Positions 9,490 through 17,603 of a DNA stretch of 64,000 nt are shown here, one piece after another (the first letter of the stretch is position 1; each line of letters opens with the position of its first letter). Below the pieces are notes generated by a model, which saw only the letters and a program-made list of their open reading frames with translations, was not told the DNA's origin and searched no databases. The translations under genes and the position numbers were made by a program. This stretch comes from Amycolatopsis deserti (GTDB lineage: Bacteria; Actinomycetota; Actinomycetes; Mycobacteriales; Pseudonocardiaceae): positions 186,001 through 250,000 of the forward strand of contig NZ_BNAU01000001.1 of NCBI RefSeq assembly GCF_014653945.1. The letters run 5' to 3'.

Positions 9490-10758
9490 ATGGTCGGAAC
9501 GCACACTTCGCAACACGTCCCCCCGGGAAGCGCGAGCCCCACCGTCGCCGTGGTGGGCAGTGGCCCGTCCGGCTGCTACGTCGCCCAGTTCCTGTCCAAG
9601 ACGTGGCCGGACTCGGAGATCACCGTCTTCGAATCGCTGCCCGCGCCCTACGGGCTCATCCGCTACGGTGTGGCGGCCGACCACCAGGGCACCAAAGGGG
9701 TGGTGCGGCAGTTCGACCGGCTGTTCACCCGCGGTGGCATCCGGTTCGCGGGCAATGTGACGGTCGGCCGGGACATCGACTTCGCCCGGCTGGCCGACAG
9801 CTTCGACATCGTCGTGCTCGCGACCGGGCTTCCCGGCGACCGCGAACTCGACGTGCCACGCGACCCGCGGGCACGGGTCGTCGGAGCGGGTGCCTTGCTG
9901 CGCGCGCTCAACGGATTTCCCCACCACGGCCTGCCCCGCACGCCGCTGGGTTCGCGGGTGCTCGTCATCGGAATGGGCAACGTCGCCCTCGACGTCCTGC
10001 GGCTGCTGTCCAAAGACACCGCGGACTTCACCGGATCGGACATCGACGACGAAATGCTCACGCAGCTGCGCCCGGAGCGGCCGGCAACGCTGGACGTCAT
10101 CGCCCGATCCGGGGCGTCCCAGGCGAAGTGCGACGCCGCGATGCTGCGCGAACTCATCGCGTTGGACGGTGTGGACATCGCCGTCTCCGGGCTGGACGAG
10201 AAGGACAGCGGCCCGGTCGCCGACCTGCTGCGGGCCGCGGCCGTCCCGGCACGGGACGAACCGGGACGCACCCGCGTGACTTTCCACTTCGGACTCGTCC
10301 CCGAATCGCTGACCACCTGCCACGGCCGGACCGTGCTGACCGCGCGCCGCCGTGACGACGGCGGGTCAGCCGAGTTCGCCGCCGACACCGTCGTCACCGC
10401 CATCGGGTTCACCCACGGCGCCGCGCACGACGACTGCTGTCCCGGCCCGGACTGGACGGGCGACCACGTCTACCGCGCGGGGTGGCTCAGCCGCGGCGCG
10501 CAGGGGACGATCGCCGAGAACCGCAAGCACGCCCAGAGCCTCGTCCGGTCCATCGTGGACGACTTCGCGGCCGGGCGGATCACGGCGGACAGGCCCGGGT
10601 TCGCCGGCGTCGCGGACCTGCTCGCCCACCGGGTGGTCGGGTTCGGTGACTGGCAGCGGATCGAGGCGGCCGAACACCGCTCGGCGCGGCCGGGCCGGTG
10701 CCGGCGCAAGATCACCGACCTCGACCAGATGCTGGCCCTCGCCACCGGCGCCCGCTGA
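9490..10758 (+). CDS. FprA-type NADPH-ferredoxin/flavodoxin reductase
   Basis: A 422-residue FAD-dependent reductase of the adrenodoxin-reductase/FprA group, which passes electrons from NADPH to a small iron-sulfur or flavin carrier. The FAD site is VAVVGSGPSGCYVAQ near residue 20, followed by PAPYGLIRYGVAADHQGTK. The NADPH site is VLVIGMGNVALDVLRLL near residue 155. ATG 9490 has the SD AAGGTGG; a GTG at 9424 would add a low-complexity extension overlapping the operator. It is the first gene of a run with flavodoxin, permease and P450, so it very probably supplies the P450 through the flavodoxin. Confidence 0.92.
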   Translation: MVGTHTSQHVPPGSASPTVAVVGSGPSGCYVAQFLSKTWPDSEITVFESLPAPYGLIRYGVAADHQGTKGVVRQFDRLFTRGGIRFAGNVTVGRDIDFARLADSFDIVVLATGLPGDRELDVPRDPRARVVGAGALLRALNGFPHHGLPRTPLGSRVLVIGMGNVALDVLRLLSKDTADFTGSDIDDEMLTQLRPERPATLDVIARSGASQAKCDAAMLRELIALDGVDIAVSGLDEKDSGPVADLLRAAAVPARDEPGRTRVTFHFGLVPESLTTCHGRTVLTARRRDDGGSAEFAADTVVTAIGFTHGAAHDDCCPGPDWTGDHVYRAGWLSRGAQGTIAENRKHAQSLVRSIVDDFAAGRITADRPGFAGVADLLAHRVVGFGDWQRIEAAEHRSARPGRCRRKITDLDQMLALATGAR

Positions 10759-10782
10759 TCCCAACCACAGGAAGGACCTTGC

Positions 10783-11238
10783 GTGAACAAGCTGACCGTC
10801 CTCTTCGGCACCGAATCCGGCAACGCCGAGCTGGTCGCCGAAGACGTCGCCGCCGCGCTCGAGGAGAACGGAACCACGGCGGAGGTGGTCGACATGCAGG
10901 ACTACCCCGTCGACGACCTCGGCGCGGAAGACCTGGTCATCCTCGTGGTGTCGACCTACGGTGAGGGCGACCTGCCCGCCACCGCCGCGCCCTTCCGCGA
11001 AGCGCTCGTGGAGAGCAAACCCGACCTTTCCGGTGTCCGGTTCGCCGCGTTCGGTCTCGGGGACAGCACCTACGAAACCTACAACCTGGGCGTCGCCACG
11101 CTGAGGTCCACTTTCACCGCACTGGGCGCGACCCAGATCGGGGAAACCGGCTACCACGACGCGGACAGCGGGCTGAACCCGTCCGACGTCGCGGTGGCCT
11201 GGGTGAACACCGTTCTCACGCTCGCCGCACCCGCTTGA
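10783..11238 (+). CDS. Flavodoxin
   Basis: A 151-residue flavodoxin-fold protein, a one-domain FMN electron carrier. The phosphate loop GTESGNAELVAED is at residues 9-21, and the isoalloxazine loops STYGEGDLP and GLGDSTYETYN follow at about 59 and 90, resembling the flavodoxin domains of cytochrome P450 reductase and MioC. The start is GTG with SD GAAGGA. It lies between the FprA-type reductase and the permease/P450. No ferredoxin gene is present, so this protein is the likely direct donor to the P450. Confidence 0.92.
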   Translation: MNKLTVLFGTESGNAELVAEDVAAALEENGTTAEVVDMQDYPVDDLGAEDLVILVVSTYGEGDLPATAAPFREALVESKPDLSGVRFAAFGLGDSTYETYNLGVATLRSTFTALGATQIGETGYHDADSGLNPSDVAVAWVNTVLTLAAPA

Positions 11239-11269
11239 CCGGACATCACCTCATCTGGAGGCACCAGAA

Positions 11270-12742
11270 ATGAGTGACAGCACGCCCGTCGCCAGCCCAC
11301 CAGCGACCACGCATCCCGCCACCGGTGCCGTGCCCGACAGGCTCTCGGGCCGGATGGGGGTCAGCTCACTGATGCTGACCGTCCTGGCCTTCTCCGCGCC
11401 CATCGCCGTCGTCGCCGGATTCATCCCGTTCACCATCACCTTCGGCGGGGAAGGCGCCACGTTCGCCTTCGTCGCGACCACCATCCTGCTGCTGCTGTTC
11501 GCGGTGGGCTACGTGACCATGACCAAGCGCATCCCGAAGCCGGGTTCCTTCTACGCGTTCGTCAGCGCCGGCCTGGGCAAGGTCAGCGGACTGGGCGCCG
11601 CATTCCTCGCGGTCGTGTCCTACCTGCTGATGCTCGGCGGGTGCTTCGTGTTCCTCGGCCTCACCGCCACGGAGCTCATCGAGAGCATCGGCGGGCCCAC
11701 GACGCCGTGGTGGCTGTGGGGCGCACTGGCCTGGGCCGTGGTCGGGGTCCTGTGTTACTTCCACATCGAGGTGTCGGCGAAGGTCCTCAGCGTCGCCATG
11801 GTCCTGGAAGTCACGATCGCCATGATCTTCAACGTGGCCGTCGTGCTGCACGGGGGTGGCCCGGACGGCTTCTCGGCCACCCCGTTCTCGCCGGCCGCGC
11901 TGTCGCACGGCGACGTCGGCGTGACGATGCTGTTCGCGGTCATGGTGTTCCTGGGATTCGAGGCCACCGCGGTATTCCGCGACGAGGTCCGCACCCCCGA
12001 CCGGACCATCCCGCGCGCCACCTACGGTGCCGTGCTGTTCGTCGGCGTCCTCTACATCCTGTCGTGCTACCTGCTCACGACCGCGTACGGCTCGGGTGCG
12101 GTGGACGCGGCGACCAACGACCCCAAGTCGATGTTCCCCGCCGCCATCGGGCAGTTCGTGGCGCCGTTCTTCACGCAGCTGACGTTCCTGTTCATCATCA
12201 CTTCCGAGCTCGCCGCGGCGATCTCGGTGCACAACGTGGTGGCCCGCTACCTGTTCAACCTCGGCCGCGACCGGGCCCTGCCCGCCTACGTCGCCAAGGT
12301 GCACCCCCGTCACCACTCGCCGGCCCGCGCTTCCACGGTCACCGCGGTGATCGTCGCCGTGATCCTGGTACCCCTCGGTCTGACCAACACCTCCGGTGTG
12401 GGGCTGGACGCCCAGCTGTTCGGGCTGGCCACCGTCGGCCTGCTGGCCCTGATGGCCGTGGTCAGCGTCTCCGTCATCGTGTGGTTCGCCCGCACCGGCA
12501 GGTCCGCCGGGGAGAACGCGGTCAAGTGCTACATCGCGCCGGGCATCGCTGCGCTGGCACTCGGCGCGACCGTGCTGCTCGCCGTCCTGCACTTCGACCT
12601 GGTGGTCGGCGGCGCGCCGGGACAGAACCTGGTGCTGCTCACCGTGCTCGCCGTCTCCGCGGTCGTCGGCGTGGGGCTCGCGCTCTACTTCAAGTCGGCG
12701 CGGCCCCGGACCTACGCCGGTCTCGGCCAGGCCGCGAGCTGA
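11270..12742 (+). CDS. APC-superfamily permease 2
   Basis: A 490-residue APC-family transporter with about 12 membrane segments, paralogous to permease 1 at 6992-8476. Shared blocks include LMLTVLAFSAP, VGYVTMTKRIPKPGSFYAF, LGFEATAVFRDEVRTP and AKVHPRHHSPARAS. The SD CTGGAGG precedes ATG 11270. Being inside the reductase-flavodoxin-P450 run, it probably imports the compound oxidised by the P450; an amino acid, amine or related small nitrogen compound would suit the family. Confidence 0.92.
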   Translation: MSDSTPVASPPATTHPATGAVPDRLSGRMGVSSLMLTVLAFSAPIAVVAGFIPFTITFGGEGATFAFVATTILLLLFAVGYVTMTKRIPKPGSFYAFVSAGLGKVSGLGAAFLAVVSYLLMLGGCFVFLGLTATELIESIGGPTTPWWLWGALAWAVVGVLCYFHIEVSAKVLSVAMVLEVTIAMIFNVAVVLHGGGPDGFSATPFSPAALSHGDVGVTMLFAVMVFLGFEATAVFRDEVRTPDRTIPRATYGAVLFVGVLYILSCYLLTTAYGSGAVDAATNDPKSMFPAAIGQFVAPFFTQLTFLFIITSELAAAISVHNVVARYLFNLGRDRALPAYVAKVHPRHHSPARASTVTAVIVAVILVPLGLTNTSGVGLDAQLFGLATVGLLALMAVVSVSVIVWFARTGRSAGENAVKCYIAPGIAALALGATVLLAVLHFDLVVGGAPGQNLVLLTVLAVSAVVGVGLALYFKSARPRTYAGLGQAAS

Positions 12743-12771
12743 TCCCACACCTACCGGAAAGGACAACGCCC

Positions 12772-13989
12772 ATGTCTACCGATACGACAGCGGTCACGGT
12801 TTCGGGGGAGTGCCCGGAGGTCACCGGCTTCCTGCCGTGGACCGACCCGCAGTTCCGGATCGACCCCTACCCGTACTACGCCCGCGCGCTGGCCGAGGCG
12901 CCGATCATGCGCGACGACCACGACGGCAGCTTCGTGCTCACCCGGTACGAGGACCTGATGCACTTCGGCCGTCTGCCCTCGGTCCGCATCGCGCCGGAAT
13001 GGGAGAAGGCCGGCGCCTGGCGCGTTCTGCTGGACATGGCCCTGGGGCACGACGAACCCGACCACACCCGGCTGCGGCGCCTGACGAGCAAGTGGTTCAC
13101 GCCCAAGCGGGTGCGCGAGTGGGCCGAGACGACCGCCACCATCACCGACCGCCTCCTCGACGGTCTCGGCCCGGACGGGCTGGTCGACGGCTCCGACCTC
13201 GCGGTGGAGGTCACGCACCGCACGGTCTGCCACATCCTGGACATCCCTGCCGAGGACCACGACGAGGTGCGCCGGAAGATGCGGCAGGCGATGCCCATCC
13301 TCAGCGCTCGTCCCACGCAGCGGGACTTCGAGCTGGCCGAGGAGGCCCTGGGCGAGCTGCGTGGCCGGACCGCCGCGCTGATCGAGGCCAAGCGAAAGAA
13401 CCCAGGGGAGGGCCTGCTGGATTCCCTGGTGGCGGCGCAGGACCGGGGCGAGATGACCGCCGCCGAGCTGCTGGCGACCACCCTGTTCTTCTACGTCGTC
13501 GGCCACATGGATGCCACCTACCTCATCTGTTCGGGGCTGCACCTGTTCACGCGGCGGCCGGACCTCTTCGACGCGTTCCGGGACAACCCGGACAAGCACG
13601 AGGCGTTCGTCGCCGAACTGGCCCGCTTCGACGCGCCCGAGCCGGTCGTGACCCGGGCGACGACCGAGGACCTGGTCATCCACGGCGTCCACGTGCCCGC
13701 CGGCCGCAGCCTGCGCCTGATGCTCGGCGCCGCCAACCACGACCCGGCGGTGTTCGACAACCCGGACGAGTTCGACTTCACCCGGCCGCCGGAGCAGACC
13801 CGGAACCTGACCTTCAGCTTCGGCAGCCACGGGTGCCAGGGACGGCTGCTCGCCGAGGCCGAGATCCGGGTGGTGTTCGAGCGGATCGCGGCCCGGTTCT
13901 CGCGCGTCGAGCTGACCGCCGAACCCGACATCCGCAACACCGACGCCTCGCGTCACTACTTCACGCTCCCGCTGCGCCTGCACAGCTGA
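12772..13989 (+). CDS. Cytochrome P450 with unusual I-helix
   Basis: A 405-residue soluble bacterial cytochrome P450. The haem-ligand motif FSFGSHGCQG places the thiolate at Cys355, and the K-helix ExxR is Glu282-Arg285. The I-helix reads VGHMDATYLI at residues 243-252: where most P450s have an acid then threonine after the AGH-like turn, this one has Met246 and Asp247, with Thr two places later. That resembles P450s doing atypical chemistry or using a different proton path. ATG 12772 follows a GGAAAGGA SD. The reductase and flavodoxin genes are 5' in the same run, with cupin and phosphotriesterase-like genes downstream. The substrate is unknown. Confidence 0.94.
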   Translation: MSTDTTAVTVSGECPEVTGFLPWTDPQFRIDPYPYYARALAEAPIMRDDHDGSFVLTRYEDLMHFGRLPSVRIAPEWEKAGAWRVLLDMALGHDEPDHTRLRRLTSKWFTPKRVREWAETTATITDRLLDGLGPDGLVDGSDLAVEVTHRTVCHILDIPAEDHDEVRRKMRQAMPILSARPTQRDFELAEEALGELRGRTAALIEAKRKNPGEGLLDSLVAAQDRGEMTAAELLATTLFFYVVGHMDATYLICSGLHLFTRRPDLFDAFRDNPDKHEAFVAELARFDAPEPVVTRATTEDLVIHGVHVPAGRSLRLMLGAANHDPAVFDNPDEFDFTRPPEQTRNLTFSFGSHGCQGRLLAEAEIRVVFERIAARFSRVELTAEPDIRNTDASRHYFTLPLRLHS

Positions 13990-14021
13990 CCGTTTCACCC
14001 CAACGAAAGGAAACACCAGCG

Positions 14022-14378
14022 ATGACACACACCTCCTCGGTGCCCACGGTGGTCCTCACCGACGCGCGCTCGGTCGAGCTGGAGGACTGGGGTCCCCTGC
14101 CCGAGGCCACCGGCGAGCCGATGCGGACCGCGGGCAAGAAGTTGTGGACCGGTGAGGGGGTACTCGAAGTCGGCCTCTGGGAGTGCGCGCCCGGGCCGTC
14201 CCGCTGGGTCTTCGAGACCAACGAATCCATCACCATGCTCGAGGGCCGCATGACCGTCACCGAGGACGGCGGCGAGTCCTACGAGATCAAGGCCGGCGAC
14301 AGCGCCGTCTTCCCGCTCGGCTGGACGGGCACGTGGGACATCCACGAAACCGTGTTCAAGGTCTACACCGCATTCTGA
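14022..14378 (+). CDS. Cupin_3 (DUF861) domain protein
   Basis: A 118-residue single-domain cupin of the DUF861 type, related to the cupin halves of ureidoglycine aminohydrolase and EutQ. The core reads LWECAPGPSRWVFETNESITMLEGRMTV as a broken motif, then AGDSAVFPLGWTGTWDIHE. The usual first-motif histidines are mostly absent, so metal binding is uncertain. The ATG has SD GAAAGGAAA, 32 bp after the P450 stop and 17 bp before the hydrolase. It may act on, or bind, a product of the P450. Confidence 0.85.
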   Translation: MTHTSSVPTVVLTDARSVELEDWGPLPEATGEPMRTAGKKLWTGEGVLEVGLWECAPGPSRWVFETNESITMLEGRMTVTEDGGESYEIKAGDSAVFPLGWTGTWDIHETVFKVYTAF

Positions 14379-14395
14379 CCACAAAGGAGTGACCG

Positions 14396-15448
14396 ATGCC
14401 GGGCACACTACGCACCGTCCGCGGGGACATCGACCCCGCCGAGATGGGCGCCACACTGCCGCATGAGCATGTCTTCGGTGCGGTGGACATGTACTGGGAC
14501 CCGGGTGAGGATCCGCGCGCCTCGCGGGACCCCGACTCCAGCCCCACACTGGAAAACCTGTGGCACTGGCGCGAGAACCCGTGCACCAACCGCGGGAACC
14601 TGCACATGGGCGACGAGAAGGACGCGATCGACGAGCTGTCGGTCCTGCCCGATCTCGGGGTCGGCACGCTGGTGAACCTGTCCCCGATCGGCATGGGACG
14701 CAACGCCGCCGGCCTGCGGTACGTCTCCGAGATGACCGGCGTGCACATCGTGGCCGGCTCGACCTACTACGTGGCGGCGAGCTGGCCCGACGAGCGCAAG
14801 TCGATGACCGAGGACCAGATGGTCTCCGAGATCGTCGGGGAGATCACGGTCGGCATGGAGGGCACCGACGTGCGGGCGGGCATCGTCGGTGAGGTCGGCC
14901 TGTCCTGGCCGATCGACCCGCTGGAGGAGCGGGCGCTGGCCGCGAGCGTGCGGGCGCACCGGCAGACCGGTGCGGCGCTGTCCATCCACAACCCCTACTA
15001 CGTGCCCGGGGCCGACACGCTGCTCGAGATCGGCCGCCGCATCGCCGGTCTCGGGGCCGACATGAGCCGGGTGATCATGGGACATTGCGACGGGTTCTCG
15101 CGCGATCCGCGGTTCCTCGACGTGGTCGCGGAGCTCGGCTGCTACGTCGAGCTCGACCTGTTCGGCTACCCGAGCGGGTACGAGCCGGAGGTGGATTTCG
15201 TCTACCCGTCGGACGAGCTGCGGGTGGACACCATCCTCAACCTCATCGAGGCCGGCCTCGCCGACCGGCTGCTGCTGTCCCACGACATCTGCTTCAAGAC
15301 GAGCAGGCAGAAGTTCGGCGGGAACGGCTACGGCTACATCCACCGTGTGATCGTCCCGTGGCTGAAGCGCAAGGGCGTCGACGACGACGTCCTGGTGCAG
15401 ATCCTGGTCCGCAACGCGCAGACGGTGCTGCCGCTGGCCGCGGTCTGA
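14396..15448 (+). CDS. Phosphotriesterase-like amidohydrolase/lactonase
   Basis: A 350-residue member of the phosphotriesterase family (amidohydrolase superfamily, TIM barrel, two metals). The metal ligands visible are HEH near residues 23-25, a glutamate in GEVGLSW in place of the usual carboxylated lysine, histidines in SIHNPYY and MGHCDGF, and an aspartate in LLSHDICFK. Glu in the bridging position is typical of the lactonase/PHP side of the family. A lactone or ester made after P450 oxidation is a plausible substrate, but that is inference. It is the last gene of the run and is followed by a strong terminator. Confidence 0.9.
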   Translation: MPGTLRTVRGDIDPAEMGATLPHEHVFGAVDMYWDPGEDPRASRDPDSSPTLENLWHWRENPCTNRGNLHMGDEKDAIDELSVLPDLGVGTLVNLSPIGMGRNAAGLRYVSEMTGVHIVAGSTYYVAASWPDERKSMTEDQMVSEIVGEITVGMEGTDVRAGIVGEVGLSWPIDPLEERALAASVRAHRQTGAALSIHNPYYVPGADTLLEIGRRIAGLGADMSRVIMGHCDGFSRDPRFLDVVAELGCYVELDLFGYPSGYEPEVDFVYPSDELRVDTILNLIEAGLADRLLLSHDICFKTSRQKFGGNGYGYIHRVIVPWLKRKGVDDDVLVQILVRNAQTVLPLAAV

Positions 15449-15460
15449 TCGCGAGCGCAC

Positions 15461-15495
15461 GAGACGGCCCCCGGCTGCCGGCCGGGGGCCGTCTC
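15461..15495 (+). terminator. Rho-independent-like terminator
   Basis: A perfect 15-bp stem (GAGACGGCCCCCGGC paired with its complement) and a 5-base loop begins 13 bp after the hydrolase stop. It is followed by TCATT rather than a long T run, as is common in high-GC actinomycetes. It separates the P450 operon from TetR 2. Confidence 0.85.
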
Positions 15496-15516
15496 TCATT
15501 CCAGCACGCGAAACGT

Positions 15517-15550
15517 GACCAGAGTCCAGGTTGGTAACGCGACTGGAGTC
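15517..15550. promoter_or_regulatory. TetR operator pair C
   Basis: GACCAGAGTC (15517-15526) and GACTGGAGTC (15541-15550) lie 24 bp apart upstream of TetR 2. The surrounding 44 bp match site A closely, including the shared GTAACGC before and GTCGTGT after the second palindrome. Confidence 0.75.
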
Positions 15551-15559
15551 GTGTAACGT
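15531..15559 (+). promoter_or_regulatory. Promoter of TetR 2
   Basis: TTGGTA (15531-15536) and TAACGT (15554-15559) are separated by 17 bp and make a good sigma-70-type promoter. The second palindrome of operator C occupies the spacer, so a bound TetR protein would block RNA polymerase. This indicates autoregulation of TetR 2 or cross-repression by TetR 1. Confidence 0.6.
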
Positions 15560-15589
15560 GGTCGTAACAGGCGGAACGGGGGAGTACCG

Positions 15590-16258
15590 ATGAGACGGAC
15601 CGCGTACCGGAGCAGATCCGGCCCACGTGCCCCGATCACGGGCGGACTGCGCAAGCTGCCGGTTCAGGAGCGGTCCCGCGCCATGGTCGAGCACGTGCTG
15701 GACACGGCGACGGACCTGGTCAGGAACCTCGGTTACGAGGCGGTTGTGGGTTCACCGACCCTGCTGCTGGAGAAGGCGGGTGTCAGCCGTGGCTCGTTCT
15801 ACGCCTTCTTCGAGTCCCCGGAACGGGTGCTTGAAGAGCTGTGCCACCGCCAGATGCAGGCTTCGACCGACGGGCTCGCGCGGGCGCTGAAGGACCGGCC
15901 CGGCGAGACGTGGACCGAGATCGTCGACGTCCTGATCGACTACTACACGCGGGAACACCGCACGCCGCTGGTCCGAGAGCTGTGGGTGCGGCAGAACCTG
16001 ACCGAGCGCGTCCGCGCCCTCGACGAGCTGTGCATCGAGGACTGGGCCGCCCGCGTGCTGGAGCAGTTCCGCCAGCACGCCCCGGCCTTCGACGAGCTCA
16101 CCCAGGCCCACTGCAGCGTCGCCCTGCACGCGCTGGAACGGCTCGTCCAGTTCGCCTTCGCCGGCGACGAGGACGGCGATCCCGCCGTCCTCGCCCAGGC
16201 CCACTTCATGCTCACGCGGTTCTTCGCGGGCCACGCCGGTGTCAGCCCGCCGTGCTGA
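15590..16258 (+). CDS. TetR family regulator 2
   Basis: A 222-residue TetR repressor, paralogue of the one at 8652-9314, with the HTH residues GYEAVVGS and LLLEKAGVSRGSFYAFF the same in both. The similarity continues through the ligand domain, so the two may also sense related ligands. ATG 15590 is preceded by GGGGGAG. Its 3' end overlaps the convergent aldehyde dehydrogenase by 17 bp. It probably recognises the GACT-N2-AGTC sites at A, B and C. Confidence 0.93.
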   Translation: MRRTAYRSRSGPRAPITGGLRKLPVQERSRAMVEHVLDTATDLVRNLGYEAVVGSPTLLLEKAGVSRGSFYAFFESPERVLEELCHRQMQASTDGLARALKDRPGETWTEIVDVLIDYYTREHRTPLVRELWVRQNLTERVRALDELCIEDWAARVLEQFRQHAPAFDELTQAHCSVALHALERLVQFAFAGDEDGDPAVLAQAHFMLTRFFAGHAGVSPPC

Positions 16259-17603
16259 AGAAGACGTTCTTCACCTCGGTGTAGGCGTCGAGCGCGTCCG
16301 GGCCCAGTTCGCGGCCGAGACCGGACTGCTTGAACCCGCCGAAGGGCGTGGTGATCCGGACCGACGTGTAGGAGTTGACCGCCAGGGCGCCGGCGTCGAC
16401 GGCACGCGCGACCCGCAGGGACCGCGCTGCGTCCGACGTCCAGATCGACCCGGCCAGCCCGTACACCGTGTCGTTGGCGCGGGCCAGCGCCTCCTCCTCG
16501 CTGTCGAAGGCGAACACCGACACGACCGGGCCGAAGATCTCCTCCCGCGCCGCCGGGTGCCGGTCGTCGATCGGGTGCAGCACCATGGGGGGAACCCAGT
16601 AACCGGGCCCGTCCGGCGCGGTGCCGCGGAAGAGCACTGGCGCACCGTCCACGTAGCCCCGGACGCGGGCCGCTTGTCCGGCCGAGACGAGCGGGCCCAT
16701 CTGGGTGCTCTCGTCCAGCGGGTCGCCGACCACGATCCCGCCGACGACCTTCTCCAGCTTCGCCAGGAACGTCTCCAATGCTGGCCGCTCGACGAACACG
16801 CGGGAGCGCGCGCAACAGTCCTGCCCGGAGTTGCCGAAGACGGCGCCGGTCAGCCCGCTCGCCGCGGCGTCGAGATCGGCGTCGGCGAACACCAGCGCGG
16901 CCGACTTGCCGCCCAGCTCCAGCGTGACACGCTTGAGGGTGCCGGCCGCGCGCTGGGCGATGTCCTTGCCGACCTCGGTGGAGCCGGTGAACGCGATCTT
17001 GCCGATGCCCCGGTGCTCGACCATCGCGCGGCCGAGCGTGCGGCCCGGGCCGACCAGCACCGTCAGCAGGCCCTCCGGCAGACCGGCCGCGGTCGCGATC
17101 GCGGCGAGCTCGCGGGCGGTGAGCGGGGTCAGCTCCGCGGGTTTGAGCACGATCGCGTTGCCCGCCGCCAGGCCGGGCGCGACCTTCCAGGACGCGATGG
17201 TGAGCGGGTAGTTCCACGGGGTGATCAGCCCGACGACGCCGATCGGTTCCCGGAACGTCATGTCCACGCCGCCCTCGACGGGAATGGTGTGTCCCAGCAG
17301 GCGTTCCGGCGCCGCGGCGTAGTAGCGGAAGGTCGCGGCCGCGCCCGCGACGGCGCCGCGGGCCTCGGTGATCGGCATCCCGACGTTGCGGGATTCCAGC
17401 CGCGCCAGGCGTTCGGAGTTCGCCTCGATCGCCGCCGCGACCGCGAGCAGGACCTGCCCGCGGTACTGCGGCGACCGCGCGGCCCACAGCTTCTGCGCCT
17501 TGGCGGCACGCGCGACGATGGCGTCCAGTTCGGCTACGTCGGTGGTTTCGAGGGTGTCGAGCACGCTCTCGGTGGCGGGCTCGATCACGTCGACGGTGGT
17601 CAC
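16242..17603 (-). CDS. Aldehyde dehydrogenase
   Basis: A 453-residue NAD(P)-dependent aldehyde dehydrogenase. Seen are the catalytic-pocket Asn in TPWNYP, the glycine motif FTGSTEVG, the general base in LELGGKSA and the nucleophile region GNSGQDCCARSR. The C-terminal FGGFKQSGLGRELG is typical of betaine-aldehyde and gamma-glutamyl-aminobutyraldehyde dehydrogenases. The start is GTG 17603 with SD AGGGAGGA, and it overlaps the stop of the glutamine-amidotransferase-like gene (GTGA). Together with that gene and the aminotransferase it fits oxidation of an aminoaldehyde, perhaps gamma-glutamylated. Confidence 0.93.
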   Translation of the reverse strand: MTTVDVIEPATESVLDTLETTDVAELDAIVARAAKAQKLWAARSPQYRGQVLLAVAAAIEANSERLARLESRNVGMPITEARGAVAGAAATFRYYAAAPERLLGHTIPVEGGVDMTFREPIGVVGLITPWNYPLTIASWKVAPGLAAGNAIVLKPAELTPLTARELAAIATAAGLPEGLLTVLVGPGRTLGRAMVEHRGIGKIAFTGSTEVGKDIAQRAAGTLKRVTLELGGKSAALVFADADLDAAASGLTGAVFGNSGQDCCARSRVFVERPALETFLAKLEKVVGGIVVGDPLDESTQMGPLVSAGQAARVRGYVDGAPVLFRGTAPDGPGYWVPPMVLHPIDDRHPAAREEIFGPVVSVFAFDSEEEALARANDTVYGLAGSIWTSDAARSLRVARAVDAGALAVNSYTSVRITTPFGGFKQSGLGRELGPDALDAYTEVKNVFFSTAG

